A stretch of 52,895 nt of DNA, from positions 1-52,895 of the forward strand of contig CACWJY010000027.1 of assembly GCA_902761355.1 (NCBI GenBank), given 5' to 3'. Both the position numbers and the translations under genes were made by a program. The stretch comes from Fibrobacter succinogenes (GTDB lineage Bacteria > Fibrobacterota > Fibrobacteria > Fibrobacterales > Fibrobacteraceae). The notes beneath the pieces are model-generated. The model did not search any database. It saw only the letters and a program-made list of their open reading frames with translations, and was not told the DNA's origin. Below are positions 7,535-16,736 of this stretch, one piece after another. The first letter of the stretch is position 1; every line of letters begins with the position of its first letter.

Positions 7535-8163
7535 TAGCGCCATCTCCTGTTGTGGTTGTTGTCATCAAAATCTTCGCCGTCGGCCCCGTCAAAGCCGTCG
7601 TCAAAATGGTCAAAATCTTCTTCGCGGTCGGGGTAGCCGCTTTCGAGCTCGGTAAAACTCGGCTGGTCAATCGCGACCACTGTCACGTCGAAAGTCAGGT
7701 CCTTGCCCGCAAAGGGGTGGTTCCCGTCCACGACCACGGTATCCTTCTTGATTTCCTTGATCGTGTAAATCCCGTCGGATTCGTCGTCATCGTCCAGGTT
7801 CAGCCCGTCCACGAACTCGTCCGCCGTCTCGGGCAGCTGGAATTCGCGCACGTCCTCGTCCATGTACATTTCGAGCTCCATGCCGAGCCAAATTTCGCCC
7901 ACCTCGCGGAGTTCGTCCTTTGGGACCTCCATCACCAAGTCGGGGCGGTAGGGGCCGTAGCCCTGTTCAAACGGAATATCTACACTAAAACTTTCATTCA
8001 AGTGACGGCCTTCCAGCGCGTCTTCAAGCCCCGGAATAATATTGTTGAACCCGTGAATGTACACGAACGGGTAGCTCGCGGGCACTTCTTCGAGAATCTT
8101 TCCGGTGCGTTCCTTCAAGGAATAGGCAATGCTGACCTTCAGCTTGTCTTGAATAATTTCCAT
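7534..8163 (-). CDS. slyD: FKBP-type peptidyl-prolyl isomerase, SlyD-like
   Basis: 209 aa. The FKBP half begins VSIAYSLKERTGKILEE and contains FVYIHGFNNIIPGLEDAL, the classical SlyD pocket, interrupted by an IF (insert-in-flap) chaperone domain (about residues 70-130). NHPFAGKDLTFDVTVV closes the FKBP fold. The tail is Asp/Glu-rich with only a few His, unlike the His/Cys-rich metal tail of E. coli SlyD, so metal binding is doubtful. The ATG at 8163 lies 7 bp from a TATATTTG element, implying a near-leaderless mRNA. It is the first gene of an operon with rpiA. Confidence 0.88.
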   Translation of the reverse strand: MEIIQDKLKVSIAYSLKERTGKILEEVPASYPFVYIHGFNNIIPGLEDALEGRHLNESFSVDIPFEQGYGPYRPDLVMEVPKDELREVGEIWLGMELEMYMDEDVREFQLPETADEFVDGLNLDDDDESDGIYTIKEIKKDTVVVDGNHPFAGKDLTFDVTVVAIDQPSFTELESGYPDREEDFDHFDDGFDGADGEDFDDNNHNRRWR

Positions 8164-8170
8164 ACGCGCC

Positions 8171-8178
8171 CAAATATA
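8171..8178 (-). promoter_or_regulatory. -7 element TATATTTG for slyD-rpiA
   Basis: This is an exact TAnnTTTG match on the minus strand, 7 bp from the slyD start codon, with no ribosome site between. The intergenic 8164-8316 also carries the divergent importer promoter. Confidence 0.5.
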
Positions 8179-8291
8179 GCAAAAGGCGAGTGATACGAAA
8201 ATATGCACACCTGTTTTCTTATCCGAGCCGTACTAAATGTACTCCAAAAGTGTGTTAATTCTTTCCCCTTTCAAATGGAGCGACAATTTTC

Positions 8292-8299
8292 TAAATTGG
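8292..8299 (+). promoter_or_regulatory. Putative -7 element of the amino-acid importer operon
   Basis: TAAATTGG is one base from TAnnTTTG. A transcript from about 8306 would include AAGGTG ahead of the ATG at 8317. Confidence 0.35.
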
Positions 8300-8316
8300 G
8301 GCCCAAGGTGAAAAAG

Positions 8317-9807
8317 ATGCGAAAATTCCTCCTCCCAATCCTCATCGCGCTTTACGCGCTCGCCCTGGTGTCTTGCGATAGCAAGCAGGCGGTAACCCCA
8401 AATAAAGTCCACTGCGTTAATGATCTCGGCCACAAGAAGGTGGGCGTGCAGATCGGCAACACTGCCGATATATATGCGTCCGATTTCGGCGGCGATACCG
8501 CGAAAATCGATGTGGATCGCTATACGAAACTCGCCGATGCCATTCAGGCGCTCAAGCAGGGGAAAATCGACGCGGTCTTGAGTGATGACCAGCCTGCCAA
8601 GGCGTTTGTTCGAGAAAATCCGTCGCTCCGCATTCTGGACGAAGTCTTTGTCGAAGAAATGTACGCGGGCGTTGTAGCGAAGGGTAACGAGGCTCTGCTT
8701 GATTCCGTAAATCAGGCTCTTGCCGCCATGAAGCAGGACGGCGTCTACGATTCGCTCTTTAATACATACATCTACCGCACCGGCGACTACCATTATCAAA
8801 AGAAGGTGACCGAAGGCCCGAAGCTGATTGTTTCGACGAATGCTCAGTTCCCGCCGTATGAATACTACGAAAATGCGAAAATTGTCGGCCTCGATATCGA
8901 AATCGTGAACTACATCGCCGACTACCTGAACCGTACCGTCGAAATTCAGGATATTGAATTCGATGCGATTATCAACGCTGTTTCTTCGGGCAAGGCCGAT
9001 GTGGGCTTCGCGGGCTTTACTGTGACCGAGGAACGCAAGAAGTCCATCAACTTCACGACTCCGTATACGCTTTCGAAAATTGTTGTGATTGTCCGCGGCG
9101 ACGAGGCGGTGGAAAGCGACGAGAGCTTTGCCGAACAATTCCACAAGAACTTCGTGAAGGATTCCCGCTGGAAATTTATCGCCCTGGGCCTGCGTAACAC
9201 GCTCATCATCTCGCTTTTTGCGGCGCTGCTTGGTATTCTGATTGGCTTTGTCGTGGCGCAGATTCGCACCGGCAACGAATTCAACGGTCGCTACAAGGTG
9301 TTGAATGCGCTTGCTAAAGTCTACCTTGCCGTGATTCGCGGAACGCCGATGATGATTCAGCTGCTTATCATTTACTACATCGTCTTTTCGTCAGTGAACG
9401 TGAACAAGATTCTTGTGGCGGTTGTTGCATTTGGCGTGAATTCGGGAGCTTACGTTTCTGAGATTATTCGTAGCGGCATCAAGGGTGTGGATCCAGGACA
9501 GGTCGAGGCGGGACGCAGCCTTGGCCTCAAGTTCCGCACGATTCTTTATAGCATTGTCTATCCGCAGGCGTTCAAGAATTCGCTCCCTGCGCTTACGAAC
9601 GAATTTATCACGCTCATCAAGGAAACGTCCATTTGCGGCTACATCGGCCTGATGGACTTGACGCGCGGCGGTGACATTATCCGTAGCATGACCTATGAGG
9701 CGATGCTCCCGCTCCTTGCCGTGGCTGCCATTTACTTTGTCATTGTTGCCGGGCTTTCGGCCTGTGTTGCAAAGCTTGAAAAGAGGTTGAAGAAAAATGA
9801 ACGCTAA
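8317..9807 (+). CDS. Polar amino-acid ABC transporter, lipoprotein binding domain fused to permease; binding domain circularly permuted
   Basis: 496 aa from the ATG at 8317 (AAGGTG upstream); earlier in-frame starts would hide the signal peptide. The lipobox LVSC gives lipidated Cys20. Residues 38-155 match the second half of a family 3 solute-binding protein ([35 protein letters not shown]). Residues 168-262 match the first half ([37 protein letters not shown]). This order is reversed relative to ordinary binding proteins. The remainder (about 285-496) is a HisM/GlnP-type permease with the EAA loop [16 protein letters not shown]. It would import a polar amino acid with the ATPase encoded next, which overlaps its 3' end by 11 nt. 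Confidence 0.87.
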   Translation: MRKFLLPILIALYALALVSCDSKQAVTPNKVHCVNDLGHKKVGVQIGNTADIYASDFGGDTAKIDVDRYTKLADAIQALKQGKIDAVLSDDQPAKAFVRENPSLRILDEVFVEEMYAGVVAKGNEALLDSVNQALAAMKQDGVYDSLFNTYIYRTGDYHYQKKVTEGPKLIVSTNAQFPPYEYYENAKIVGLDIEIVNYIADYLNRTVEIQDIEFDAIINAVSSGKADVGFAGFTVTEERKKSINFTTPYTLSKIVVIVRGDEAVESDESFAEQFHKNFVKDSRWKFIALGLRNTLIISLFAALLGILIGFVVAQIRTGNEFNGRYKVLNALAKVYLAVIRGTPMMIQLLIIYYIVFSSVNVNKILVAVVAFGVNSGAYVSEIIRSGIKGVDPGQVEAGRSLGLKFRTILYSIVYPQAFKNSLPALTNEFITLIKETSICGYIGLMDLTRGGDIIRSMTYEAMLPLLAVAAIYFVIVAGLSACVAKLEKRLKKNER

Positions 9808-10543
9808 TGCAGAAACTTTAATCCAGGTCAAGGACCTTTGCAAATCTTACGGCGACAAGCAGATTCTCAAGGGCATTTCGCTCGACATTCACCGCGGCGA
9901 CGTGATTGCGATTATCGGACCTTCGGGTTGCGGCAAGTCCACTTTCTTGCGCCAATTGAACCTGCTCGAAACTCCGACTAGCGGCGACATCCTGTTGGAT
10001 GGCAAGAGCATTCTTGCAAAGGGCGTGTGGAAACCCGATATTCGCAAGCGCGTGGGTATGGTGTTCCAGCAGTTCAACTTGTTCAAGAACATGACGGCGC
10101 TCAAGAACATCATGTTCGCTCCGATGAAATTGGGACTTTTGACTAAGACCGATGCCGAAAAACGAGCAAAGGATCTATTGGAGCGTGTAGGCCTCTTGGA
10201 TAGGGCAGATCATTATCCGGCGCAGCTCTCCGGCGGTCAGCAACAACGTATTGCGATTGCCCGCGCCATGGCGATGAAGCCCGACGCAATTCTTTTTGAC
10301 GAACCCACCAGCGCCCTGGATCCTGAAATGGTCGGCGAAGTCCTCAAGATCATGAAGGATTTGGCCAAATCTGGTATGACGATGATTGTGGTGACGCACG
10401 AAATGAGTTTTGCCCGCGAAGTCGCCAACCGCGTGCTGTTCTTTGCTGACGGCTACGTCAAGGAAGACGGAACCCCCGAAGAAATCTTTGACAACCCGAA
10501 AGACGCCCGCCTCAAGGAATTCCTCTCGGCTTTGAAGAAGTAA
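9797..10543 (+). CDS. glnQ: Polar amino-acid ABC transporter ATP-binding protein, GlnQ-like
   Basis: 248 aa, full length for the family. Walker A GPSGCGKS follows IAIIG; the Q-loop is [13 protein letters not shown]; the signature is [14 protein letters not shown]; Walker B with D-loop is [13 protein letters not shown]; and the switch region is VVTHEM. The [20 protein letters not shown] tail is typical of GlnQ/HisP ATPases. Its start overlaps the end of the binding-protein/permease gene, so the two are co-translated. A 400-nt hairpin-rich region and a terminator follow. Confidence 0.92.
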   Translation: MNANAETLIQVKDLCKSYGDKQILKGISLDIHRGDVIAIIGPSGCGKSTFLRQLNLLETPTSGDILLDGKSILAKGVWKPDIRKRVGMVFQQFNLFKNMTALKNIMFAPMKLGLLTKTDAEKRAKDLLERVGLLDRADHYPAQLSGGQQQRIAIARAMAMKPDAILFDEPTSALDPEMVGEVLKIMKDLAKSGMTMIVVTHEMSFAREVANRVLFFADGYVKEDGTPEEIFDNPKDARLKEFLSALKK

Positions 10544-10564
10544 TTATGGTGGGGGAGGAATCCC

Positions 10565-10671
10565 CACCACCTAAAGGTGGCCATGTACACTAAGGCCTTA
10601 CCCAAAGGGCATAACTCCACTAAGTGCTAAAGCACTAAGAGTCGTATAAAGGCCAAGTGTCCAAAGGTCGC
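10565..10671 (+). repeat. Multi-hairpin repeat, copy 1
   Basis: This unit of about 107 bp is made of consecutive mini-palindromes whose loops contain AAA: CCACC-TAAA-GGTGG, CCC-AAA-GGG, AGTGC-TAAA-GCACT, and a CC-AAA-GG near its end. It is nearly identical to copy 2, starting 144 bp downstream. Confidence 0.8.
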
Positions 10672-10708
10672 TTTAGCCACTGCTCAGCCTGCTCCGCACA
10701 CTCACGGT

Positions 10709-10816
10709 CACCACCTAAAGGTGGCCATGTTCACTAAGGCCTTACCCAAAGGGCATAACTCCACTAAGTGCTAAAGCACTAAGAGTCGTATAAAAGGCCA
10801 AGTGACCAAAGGTCGC
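10709..10816 (+). repeat. Multi-hairpin repeat, copy 2
   Basis: This is the second copy, with a one-base insertion and a few substitutions. One substitution (GTGTCC to GTGACC) improves the last hairpin to GACC-AAA-GGTC, which hints at selection for the folded form. Confidence 0.8.
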
Positions 10817-10922
10817 CTTCGGCTGCGGTTTGTTCGCTTAGCGGCCAGGCTTTCGCCGTGTCTGCCGCTACCCCTTCGCCTTGGGGGACACCCCCTAACA
10901 CCCCGGGGTACCACACGGATTG

Positions 10923-10951
10923 GGAATCACTAACGTGATTCCTGTTTTTTT
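10923..10951 (+). terminator. Rho-independent terminator closing the glnQ 3' region
   Basis: The perfect 8-bp stem GGAATCAC/GTGATTCC has loop TAAC and is followed by TG and a run of seven T. Confidence 0.85.
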
Positions 10952-10999
10952 GTTTGAAAAAAAATGCTTTATTACTTGATTTTATGTCAAATCTGATAT

Positions 11000-11013
11000 G
11001 TATTTGTGAATAC
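11000..11013. promoter_or_regulatory. Small palindrome upstream of the XRE gene, possible operator
   Basis: GTATT-TGTG-AATAC lies 19 bp before the ATG at 11032. Autoregulation by binding near its own start is common for XRE antitoxin-type proteins; binding here is inference. Confidence 0.3.
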
Positions 11014-11031
11014 GAGTCGTAGGATTAGTTT

Positions 11032-11343
11032 ATGGATAAGTTGAAAAAAGAAAGATTGCAGAAGAAGGGATGGAAAGTCGGGGATGTCGACGAGTTTTTG
11101 GGGTTGAGTCCTGCTGAAATGGCGATTGTCGAAATGAAGGTTGCTTTGGCTAAAGCGTTGGTTGCCAAACGGAAAGCTCTCGGCGAAACTCAGGTCTCCG
11201 CCGCAATTATCGCGAAAACAAGTCAGTCTCGATATGCCAAAGTGGAACATGCTGATTCAAGCGTGTCCCTTGAATTGATGATTAAGATGTTCTTTGCGCT
11301 TGGTGCAACCAAAAAGGAATTACTAAAAACACTGTCAGCGTAG
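11032..11343 (+). CDS. XRE-family helix-turn-helix regulator, antitoxin-like, no toxin partner
   Basis: 103 aa. A basic N-terminus is followed by DEFLGLSPAEMAIVEMKVAL, the usual lead-in of HigA/NadS-type antitoxins, and then the helix-turn-helix (about residues 50-80: QVSAAIIAKTSQSRYAKVEH with recognition helix and the E-x-A/S turn). It would bind DNA as a dimer. Type II partners of this family normally have a small RelE/HigB-like toxin immediately upstream or downstream. None is visible: upstream is the glnQ 3' region and downstream is a convergent gene 12 bp away. It is therefore an orphan regulator or the remnant of a toxin-antitoxin pair. Confidence 0.78.
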   Translation: MDKLKKERLQKKGWKVGDVDEFLGLSPAEMAIVEMKVALAKALVAKRKALGETQVSAAIIAKTSQSRYAKVEHADSSVSLELMIKMFFALGATKKELLKTLSA

Positions 11344-11355
11344 CATTAAATAATC

Positions 11356-12609
11356 TTATTTAAACGCGTTCAGGCGCGAAAGCGGTTGTCGGCCTTCGAA
11401 CGAAATGCCGATGCTGAATTGATTGATGAACGCACGACGTTTGCGGTTCTTGACCGGGTCATCAAAATGGACTGTCTTTAAAATCCACTGCAGTTTTGGG
11501 GTGATGTTTGCCATGTCGCCCAAGGGGAAACGTCTCATGACTTGGATTCCGCCCATGAAAGCAAGATTCATGATGGAATCTTGGCCCACATAGAATTCAT
11601 CGAAGCCGAGTCCCGCCAATACATCGAAGCCGTATTCGTCGAATTCGTAGGTGCGGCCAATCATGGCGTCCAGTCCTGCGGCAGAAATTCCGCCTGCAAA
11701 CATCAGGTCAACTTGAAGCTGAAATACGAATCGGAATACCTGGATTCTTGCATTCGGAACACTGAAAGTGAAATTCTCGTCGACGGCTTCCAAACCGGAT
11801 GTCTTAAGCGATTTTCCTACAGAAACTCCGGCACTGAGACCTAAAACTCCGCTATTCTTGTCTGCTTCGTGTAATTCGGTGACTATGTCCTGGTTAATCA
11901 AGGCTTGTAACGCTATTCTATAGGGGGTATTGGGGTAGCGCCTGAAAAAGTTGTCTCGGGCAATCAATAGCCAACTATAGTCAAAATCGTAGTAGGCATC
12001 TCGTTCGTAAGGGCTATCTTTTTGAATCCATAAGGTTGCCCAGGAGGTTGCCGCGTCAGCGGCGATTCCTGCCGGAGTCTTGGCGAGTTCAGTGGCGGCG
12101 GAACCGACATTTTCTGGCTTTAGCCAATATGTAAACATGTATTCGAGGAATGCGCCTGTTTTCAGCTTTGAATTCTTTTGCAGACTAGTCTTCTTGGCGA
12201 GTGCATAGAGCATGTCGTATTTTGAAATCATGTAGTCCATGACTAGGTTATATGCGGCGTTTTCTTCGACTGTCAGAGTTCTTCCGTTTACTTCTCGACC
12301 GCTAAAATTCATATACCTAGTGTAGGCGACTGGGACAGACGATTGCCTGGGTCTTTCCGTCCAGTAGAGTTTACCAGCCAAATGGGTGAGCTCGCTTTGC
12401 ATTAATTCGTCTTTGCAGAGCTCGTTACGAATTTTTGGAGCGTTTTCCTTGATATAGTCCAATATGGCGGGGACTTCGGAAAGGTCACCGCGGACAAAAT
12501 GAACCATCAGGGTCGAGTCAAATGAACAGACGTTTACATCTTGCGCCAAAACCGGCGTACCCCAAAGTACGATTCCGAGAAAGAAGACGAATGCAACTAG
12601 TTTTCGCAT
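11356..12609 (-). CDS. Exported protein of unknown function with barrel-like C-terminus
   Basis: 417 aa with a clear signal peptide (MRKLVAFVFFLGIVLWG, cleavage probably after VLAQ/A). The middle is helical and Trp/Tyr-rich. From about residue 245 the protein alternates polar and hydrophobic residues with Gly (GLSAGVSVGKSL, RFVFQLQVDLMFAGG, FAGGISAAGLD, ending INQFSIGISFEG), which resembles outer-membrane beta strands with an aromatic-containing last strand. I do not recognise a named family. It starts 1 bp after the yfcE stop (TAACATG), so it is the second gene of an operon with the phosphodiesterase. Confidence 0.65.
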   Translation of the reverse strand: MRKLVAFVFFLGIVLWGTPVLAQDVNVCSFDSTLMVHFVRGDLSEVPAILDYIKENAPKIRNELCKDELMQSELTHLAGKLYWTERPRQSSVPVAYTRYMNFSGREVNGRTLTVEENAAYNLVMDYMISKYDMLYALAKKTSLQKNSKLKTGAFLEYMFTYWLKPENVGSAATELAKTPAGIAADAATSWATLWIQKDSPYERDAYYDFDYSWLLIARDNFFRRYPNTPYRIALQALINQDIVTELHEADKNSGVLGLSAGVSVGKSLKTSGLEAVDENFTFSVPNARIQVFRFVFQLQVDLMFAGGISAAGLDAMIGRTYEFDEYGFDVLAGLGFDEFYVGQDSIMNLAFMGGIQVMRRFPLGDMANITPKLQWILKTVHFDDPVKNRKRRAFINQFSIGISFEGRQPLSRLNAFK

Positions 12610-12610
12610 G

Positions 12611-13180
12611 TTATTTCACGATCTCGACTGCCGCCAATTCCTTGCCGGTTTCCAGGTGGTGTACGCTGAATCGTGGGGGAGTGGTGCCGTCGAAGGTTTC
12701 GTAGAGTCCGAAGGTAGGTGGGTTTCCGCCTTTGGGCAAGCTCGTGGAGCCGGGGTTCAGGCAGTAGACTCCATCAGCGTTTTTTTCGGCGGTAAAGATA
12801 TGTGTATGACCGGAGAAGTACACGTCGGCCTTGTAGTGGCTGAACAGGTACGGGTCATACAGGTGACCGTGGCTCAAAAATAGGCGTAGTCCGTTTTCTT
12901 CTAATTCGGCGTAGTCCGCGAGGCAGGGGAATCCCAGCACCATCTGGTCCACTTCGGCGTCGCAGTTGCCGCGAACGGCGGTAATTTTCTCCTTAAGAGG
13001 GCTCAAGAGCTCGACAACGCCTTGCGGGTCGTGTCCGCCGGGCAGCGGGTTCCGGGGACCGTGATAAAGAAGGTCGCCCAAAAGGAAAATGCGGTCGCAT
13101 TTGAGTTTGTCGAGGTAAGAAAGCGCCATCTTGCAGGCGAAAGCAGAACCATGAATATCAGAAAGAACAAGAGTACGCAT
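12611..13180 (-). CDS. yfcE: Metallophosphoesterase, YfcE-type phosphodiesterase
   Basis: 189 aa from the ATG at 13180, which gives the family N-terminus MRTLVLSDIHGS; an ATG four codons upstream (13192) is possible. Metal-binding motifs are all present: SDIHGS, LGDLLYHGPRN, VRGNCDAEVD, LSHGHLYDP and SGHTHIF. YfcE hydrolyses phosphodiesters with Mn2+; the physiological substrate is not known. The only good ribosome site (AAGGAG, around 13213) is separated from the start by a perfect hairpin, TGCCCGA/TCGGGCA. If folded, it would bring the ribosome site to about 10 nt from the 13180 start. It is co-transcribed with the downstream exported protein. Confidence 0.88.
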   Translation of the reverse strand: MRTLVLSDIHGSAFACKMALSYLDKLKCDRIFLLGDLLYHGPRNPLPGGHDPQGVVELLSPLKEKITAVRGNCDAEVDQMVLGFPCLADYAELEENGLRLFLSHGHLYDPYLFSHYKADVYFSGHTHIFTAEKNADGVYCLNPGSTSLPKGGNPPTFGLYETFDGTTPPRFSVHHLETGKELAAVEIVK

Positions 13181-13284
13181 TGAAACTGTCATGCCCGACT
13201 TGCTCGGGCATCTCCTTTAAGGATTTACAAATCTAGTTTATGAAAATATAGCTATAAAACGGGGGAGATTTCATTCAAAATAGG

Positions 13285-13292
13285 TATATTTG
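13285..13292 (+). promoter_or_regulatory. -7 element TATATTTG for the U32-like gene (near-leaderless)
   Basis: This exact TAnnTTTG match lies 5 bp before the ATG at 13298, so the transcript should start at about the start codon. Confidence 0.5.
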
Positions 13293-13297
13293 GAGCG

Positions 13298-14191
13298 ATG
13301 AACGTTTTCTACCACCTTCCCGGTCTGTTTGAATTTTACGACCTATACAAGGCTTTTTTGCCGCTGTTCCGCGAGCATCGGGAATACTTTTACGAGTGGT
13401 GCGAAATCGGTTCCATTTACGGTGCGCCCAGCGATTGCCTGTGGGGTGGTGGCCGTGTCGGATTTGGCGATGCGGAGCCCGATGAGGTGGCTGCTCTCAT
13501 GAAGGAATATGGAATTTCGGCGCGCTTGACCTTCAGCAATTCGCTTCTCCGGGAGGAGCATCTTTCTGACAAAAAATGTAATGATTTGTGCGCCTTGTTC
13601 GAGAAAAATGGCGATGCCCCGAGTGGGATTATTGTCCATTCGGATTTGTTGCTCGATTACCTTAAGGCGAAGTATCCGGGATTCTATTTCGTGTCGTCCA
13701 CGACGAAGGTTCTGACAGATTTTAGCCAGTTTGAGGCGGAACTGAACCGCGACGATTTCCGTTACGTAGTGCCGGATTTCAGGCTCAACAAGCAATTCGC
13801 CAAACTCAACGCGCTAACGCCTGCAGAAAAGCAAAAAGTCGAATTCCTATGCAATGAATGTTGCTGGTTTGGCTGCCAAGACCGCAAAAAGTGCTACGAG
13901 AACGTGAGCCAAAAGAACCTCGGCGAAACTCAAGAAGACCACGTTTGCGCCTCTCCGAACGCCCAAAGGGGTTACCGATTCTCCGATGCCATGAAAAATC
14001 CCGGCTTTATCGGAATCGATGATATCCAGAATGTTTACGCCCCGCAAGGGTTCCGCCATTTCAAAATCGAAGGCCGCAGCCTGGGCAGTGCCGTCATCCT
14101 AGAATTTCTGCTTTTTTACATGGTCAAACCTGAATTTCAGCTCCATGTTCGGGAAGAAATCTACCTGGATAGCACGTTGGACTTGTTTTAG
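13298..14191 (+). CDS. Peptidase U32-related protein
   Basis: 297 aa. The overall pattern resembles the U32/YhbU-YhbV group: a TIM-barrel-like N-terminal part ending in FSNSLL, a VVPDFRLNKQFAKL segment, then FLCNECCWFGCQDRKKCYEN, which mirrors the Cys cluster U32 proteins use for an iron-sulfur site, and finally FKIEGRSLGSA. FKIEGR is a hallmark of this family. Some U32 proteins act with partners in rRNA or prenyl-quinone hydroxylation, others were described as collagenases; which applies here is open. No RBS precedes the ATG, consistent with a near-leaderless mRNA. Confidence 0.62.
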   Translation: MNVFYHLPGLFEFYDLYKAFLPLFREHREYFYEWCEIGSIYGAPSDCLWGGGRVGFGDAEPDEVAALMKEYGISARLTFSNSLLREEHLSDKKCNDLCALFEKNGDAPSGIIVHSDLLLDYLKAKYPGFYFVSSTTKVLTDFSQFEAELNRDDFRYVVPDFRLNKQFAKLNALTPAEKQKVEFLCNECCWFGCQDRKKCYENVSQKNLGETQEDHVCASPNAQRGYRFSDAMKNPGFIGIDDIQNVYAPQGFRHFKIEGRSLGSAVILEFLLFYMVKPEFQLHVREEIYLDSTLDLF

Positions 14192-14266
14192 GGCGGGGCT
14201 AGCTTATTTTTTCCGTTTTTCGACTCTGAGGGGCGATTTTCCATTGTCTGAAGCACGAAAAAGTGC

Positions 14267-14274
14267 TATATTTG
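14267..14274 (+). promoter_or_regulatory. -7 element TATATTTG of mdh, preceded by a hairpin
   Basis: This exact TAnnTTTG match overlaps the end of a small palindrome AGCAC-GAAAAA-GTGCT (14252-14267). The leader then contains AAGGAAGG before the ATG at 14316. Confidence 0.55.
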
Positions 14275-14282
14275 TTCCGTAA

Positions 14283-15257
<975 letters not shown>

Positions 15258-15293
15258 TCGAAAGAAAACTCTTCAACAGAAGATTTTGAAAAA

Positions 15294-15322
15294 AGTCCCC
15301 GGTTAGAGCTGGGGACTTTTTC
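15294..15322 (+). terminator. Rho-independent terminator of mdh
   Basis: AGTCCCC/GGGGACT stem with a 10-nt loop followed by TTTTTC. Confidence 0.85.
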
Positions 15323-15330
15323 TATATTTT
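15323..15330 (+). promoter_or_regulatory. Putative -7 element of the 15364 lipoprotein gene
   Basis: TATATTTT is one base from TAnnTTTG and sits right after the mdh terminator; AAGGAG follows ahead of the ATG at 15364. Confidence 0.4.
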
Positions 15331-15363
15331 ATATAGATTTTTTAGTTCTCCAAGGAGATTCTC

Positions 15364-16641
15364 ATGAACGTAACGAAGATTGCTTTGGGGGCTGCAGCCC
15401 TCGCTCTTGTTGCTTGTAATACAGGTGATTCTAAGGCAAAGTCTGCTGCCATTACCGCAAATTCTACCGATGACCAAAAGTTTGCTTATATGCTGGGTGC
15501 TCAGTTTGGCGGTCAGAACTTTACGATTATTCCGCGCCAGATGGGTGAAGAACTGTACGAAGATGCCGTGGTTCAGGCAATCCGTGACAACGTGAAAGCC
15601 CATAAGGATACGACTTTTTCTGCTCAGATGACTTCGGACTCTCTTCAGGCTGTGGGTAACCGTTATACGGTTGTTGCCCGTAAGCGCTACGAAGAAACGC
15701 GCCCGGATAGCGCCATGCTTGCCGAAGGGAACAACGAAAAAATTAAGGCCTATGTCGACTCTGTCGCTAGGGCACAGCCGATTACTAAGGCTCCTGCCTC
15801 TACGGGTGCCGCTGTAACAATTACTGCGGATTCTCCGGACAACACCAAGTTCTCTTATTTGCTGGGTTTGCAGTTTGCCAATCAGTTTATTGCTATTGGC
15901 AACCAGTTCCAGACCGAATTTGACGTAGATTACTTTATCCTCGGTCTTAAGGAATCTGTCTTGAAGCTCAACGATTCGACATACGCTATGCAGCTTCCGC
16001 AGGATTCTTTGGCTGAAGTCGGTAAGCGCTATCAGCAGAAGATGCAGGATTTGCGTCAGGCAGCCATCAAAAAACAGCAGGAAGAAGAAGCTAAGCTGAA
16101 AGAAGCTATTGCTCCACTCCGTGGCGATACTCTTGCCAACGGTATGCCGCAGAAAATCAATTTCAAGGTTAAGGCCACTGGCATTTCTGTGAACAAGACC
16201 ATTGCTTCTGAAAAGATTGAAAACATCGGTGCGTTTGCTAACAAGCCGTTGCTCATTTTCTATTTCTCTGCAACTTGCGGTCATTGCGCTCATGCAGCGC
16301 CCGAAATCCTCGCTATTGCAAAGGAATTTGCTCCCAAGGGCCTGACGACTCTCGCTGTTGCTAGCGGCGGAAACCAGAAGGTTGGCATCCGTAAGTTCAT
16401 GGATAACGCCAACTGGGACGATGCCATTAACGTTGTATGGGATGAATCCCGTGAATTCGGTGAACTCTACAGTGACGGCTATGTTCCCAAGGTCTATGCC
16501 GTTAACCCGGATGGTACCTACAAGCAGTATGCCGCATTTGAAAGCCAGAAGGACGAACTTAAGCAGGATCTAGAAGGTCTTCTTTCTGGTAAAAATGTGG
16601 AGTGGAATCCCGAAGCTCCGAAGACCGAAGAGAAAAAGTAG
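15364..16641 (+). CDS. Lipoprotein with two FKBP_N-like domains and a TlpA-type thioredoxin domain
   Basis: 425 aa. The signal ends in the lipobox LVAC (Cys18). Two similar helical segments (about residues 38-120 and 157-245), each beginning KFxYxLGxQF and ending in a long charged helix, resemble the N-terminal dimerisation domain of Mip/FkpA-type FKBPs, but no FKBP catalytic domain follows. From about residue 265 comes a TlpA/ResA-like thioredoxin fold with the redox motif CGHC (305-308) and a VPKVYAVNPDG segment with the conserved cis-Pro. It probably acts in the periplasm as a dimeric thiol-disulfide protein. CGHC is the motif of protein disulfide isomerases, suggesting oxidation/isomerisation. 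It has its own ribosome site AAGGAG. Confidence 0.78.
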   Translation: MNVTKIALGAAALALVACNTGDSKAKSAAITANSTDDQKFAYMLGAQFGGQNFTIIPRQMGEELYEDAVVQAIRDNVKAHKDTTFSAQMTSDSLQAVGNRYTVVARKRYEETRPDSAMLAEGNNEKIKAYVDSVARAQPITKAPASTGAAVTITADSPDNTKFSYLLGLQFANQFIAIGNQFQTEFDVDYFILGLKESVLKLNDSTYAMQLPQDSLAEVGKRYQQKMQDLRQAAIKKQQEEEAKLKEAIAPLRGDTLANGMPQKINFKVKATGISVNKTIASEKIENIGAFANKPLLIFYFSATCGHCAHAAPEILAIAKEFAPKGLTTLAVASGGNQKVGIRKFMDNANWDDAINVVWDESREFGELYSDGYVPKVYAVNPDGTYKQYAAFESQKDELKQDLEGLLSGKNVEWNPEAPKTEEKK

Positions 16642-16673
16642 TTGGTCTTTTGACAAGCTCAGGAGCCTATTAA

Positions 16674-16708
16674 GTTTGGCGAGCTTGCGAAGTGTGAGCT
16701 TGCCAAAC
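16674..16708. repeat. 11-bp inverted repeat between the lipoprotein gene and mnmG
   Basis: GTTTGGCGAGC pairs with GCTTGCCAAAC (one G-T pair) around a 13-nt loop. There is no T-tract, so it is not a standard terminator. The following 16710-16736 repeats AAGTTCTAA-like words just before the mnmG start, and no clear ribosome site is seen. Confidence 0.5.
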
Positions 16709-16736
16709 CAAAGTTCTAAGCTCTAAGTTCTAAAGA

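Larger units (their letters stand above)
10544..10951 (+). ncRNA. Hairpin-rich 3' untranslated region, possible 3'-derived RNA
   Basis: No gene is apparent. The stretch from the glnQ stop to the terminator at 10951 contains two copies of a string of short palindromes and a C-rich segment (about 10870-10910). A terminator at its end, but none directly behind glnQ, suggests it is transcribed with the importer operon. Whether it is processed into a separate RNA cannot be judged from sequence. Confidence 0.35.

Noticed and set aside
8203..8316. Upstream in-frame start for the amino-acid importer
   Set aside because: It would bury the signal peptide and lipobox behind 38 residues and lies before the probable promoter; the ATG at 8317 has a ribosome site.
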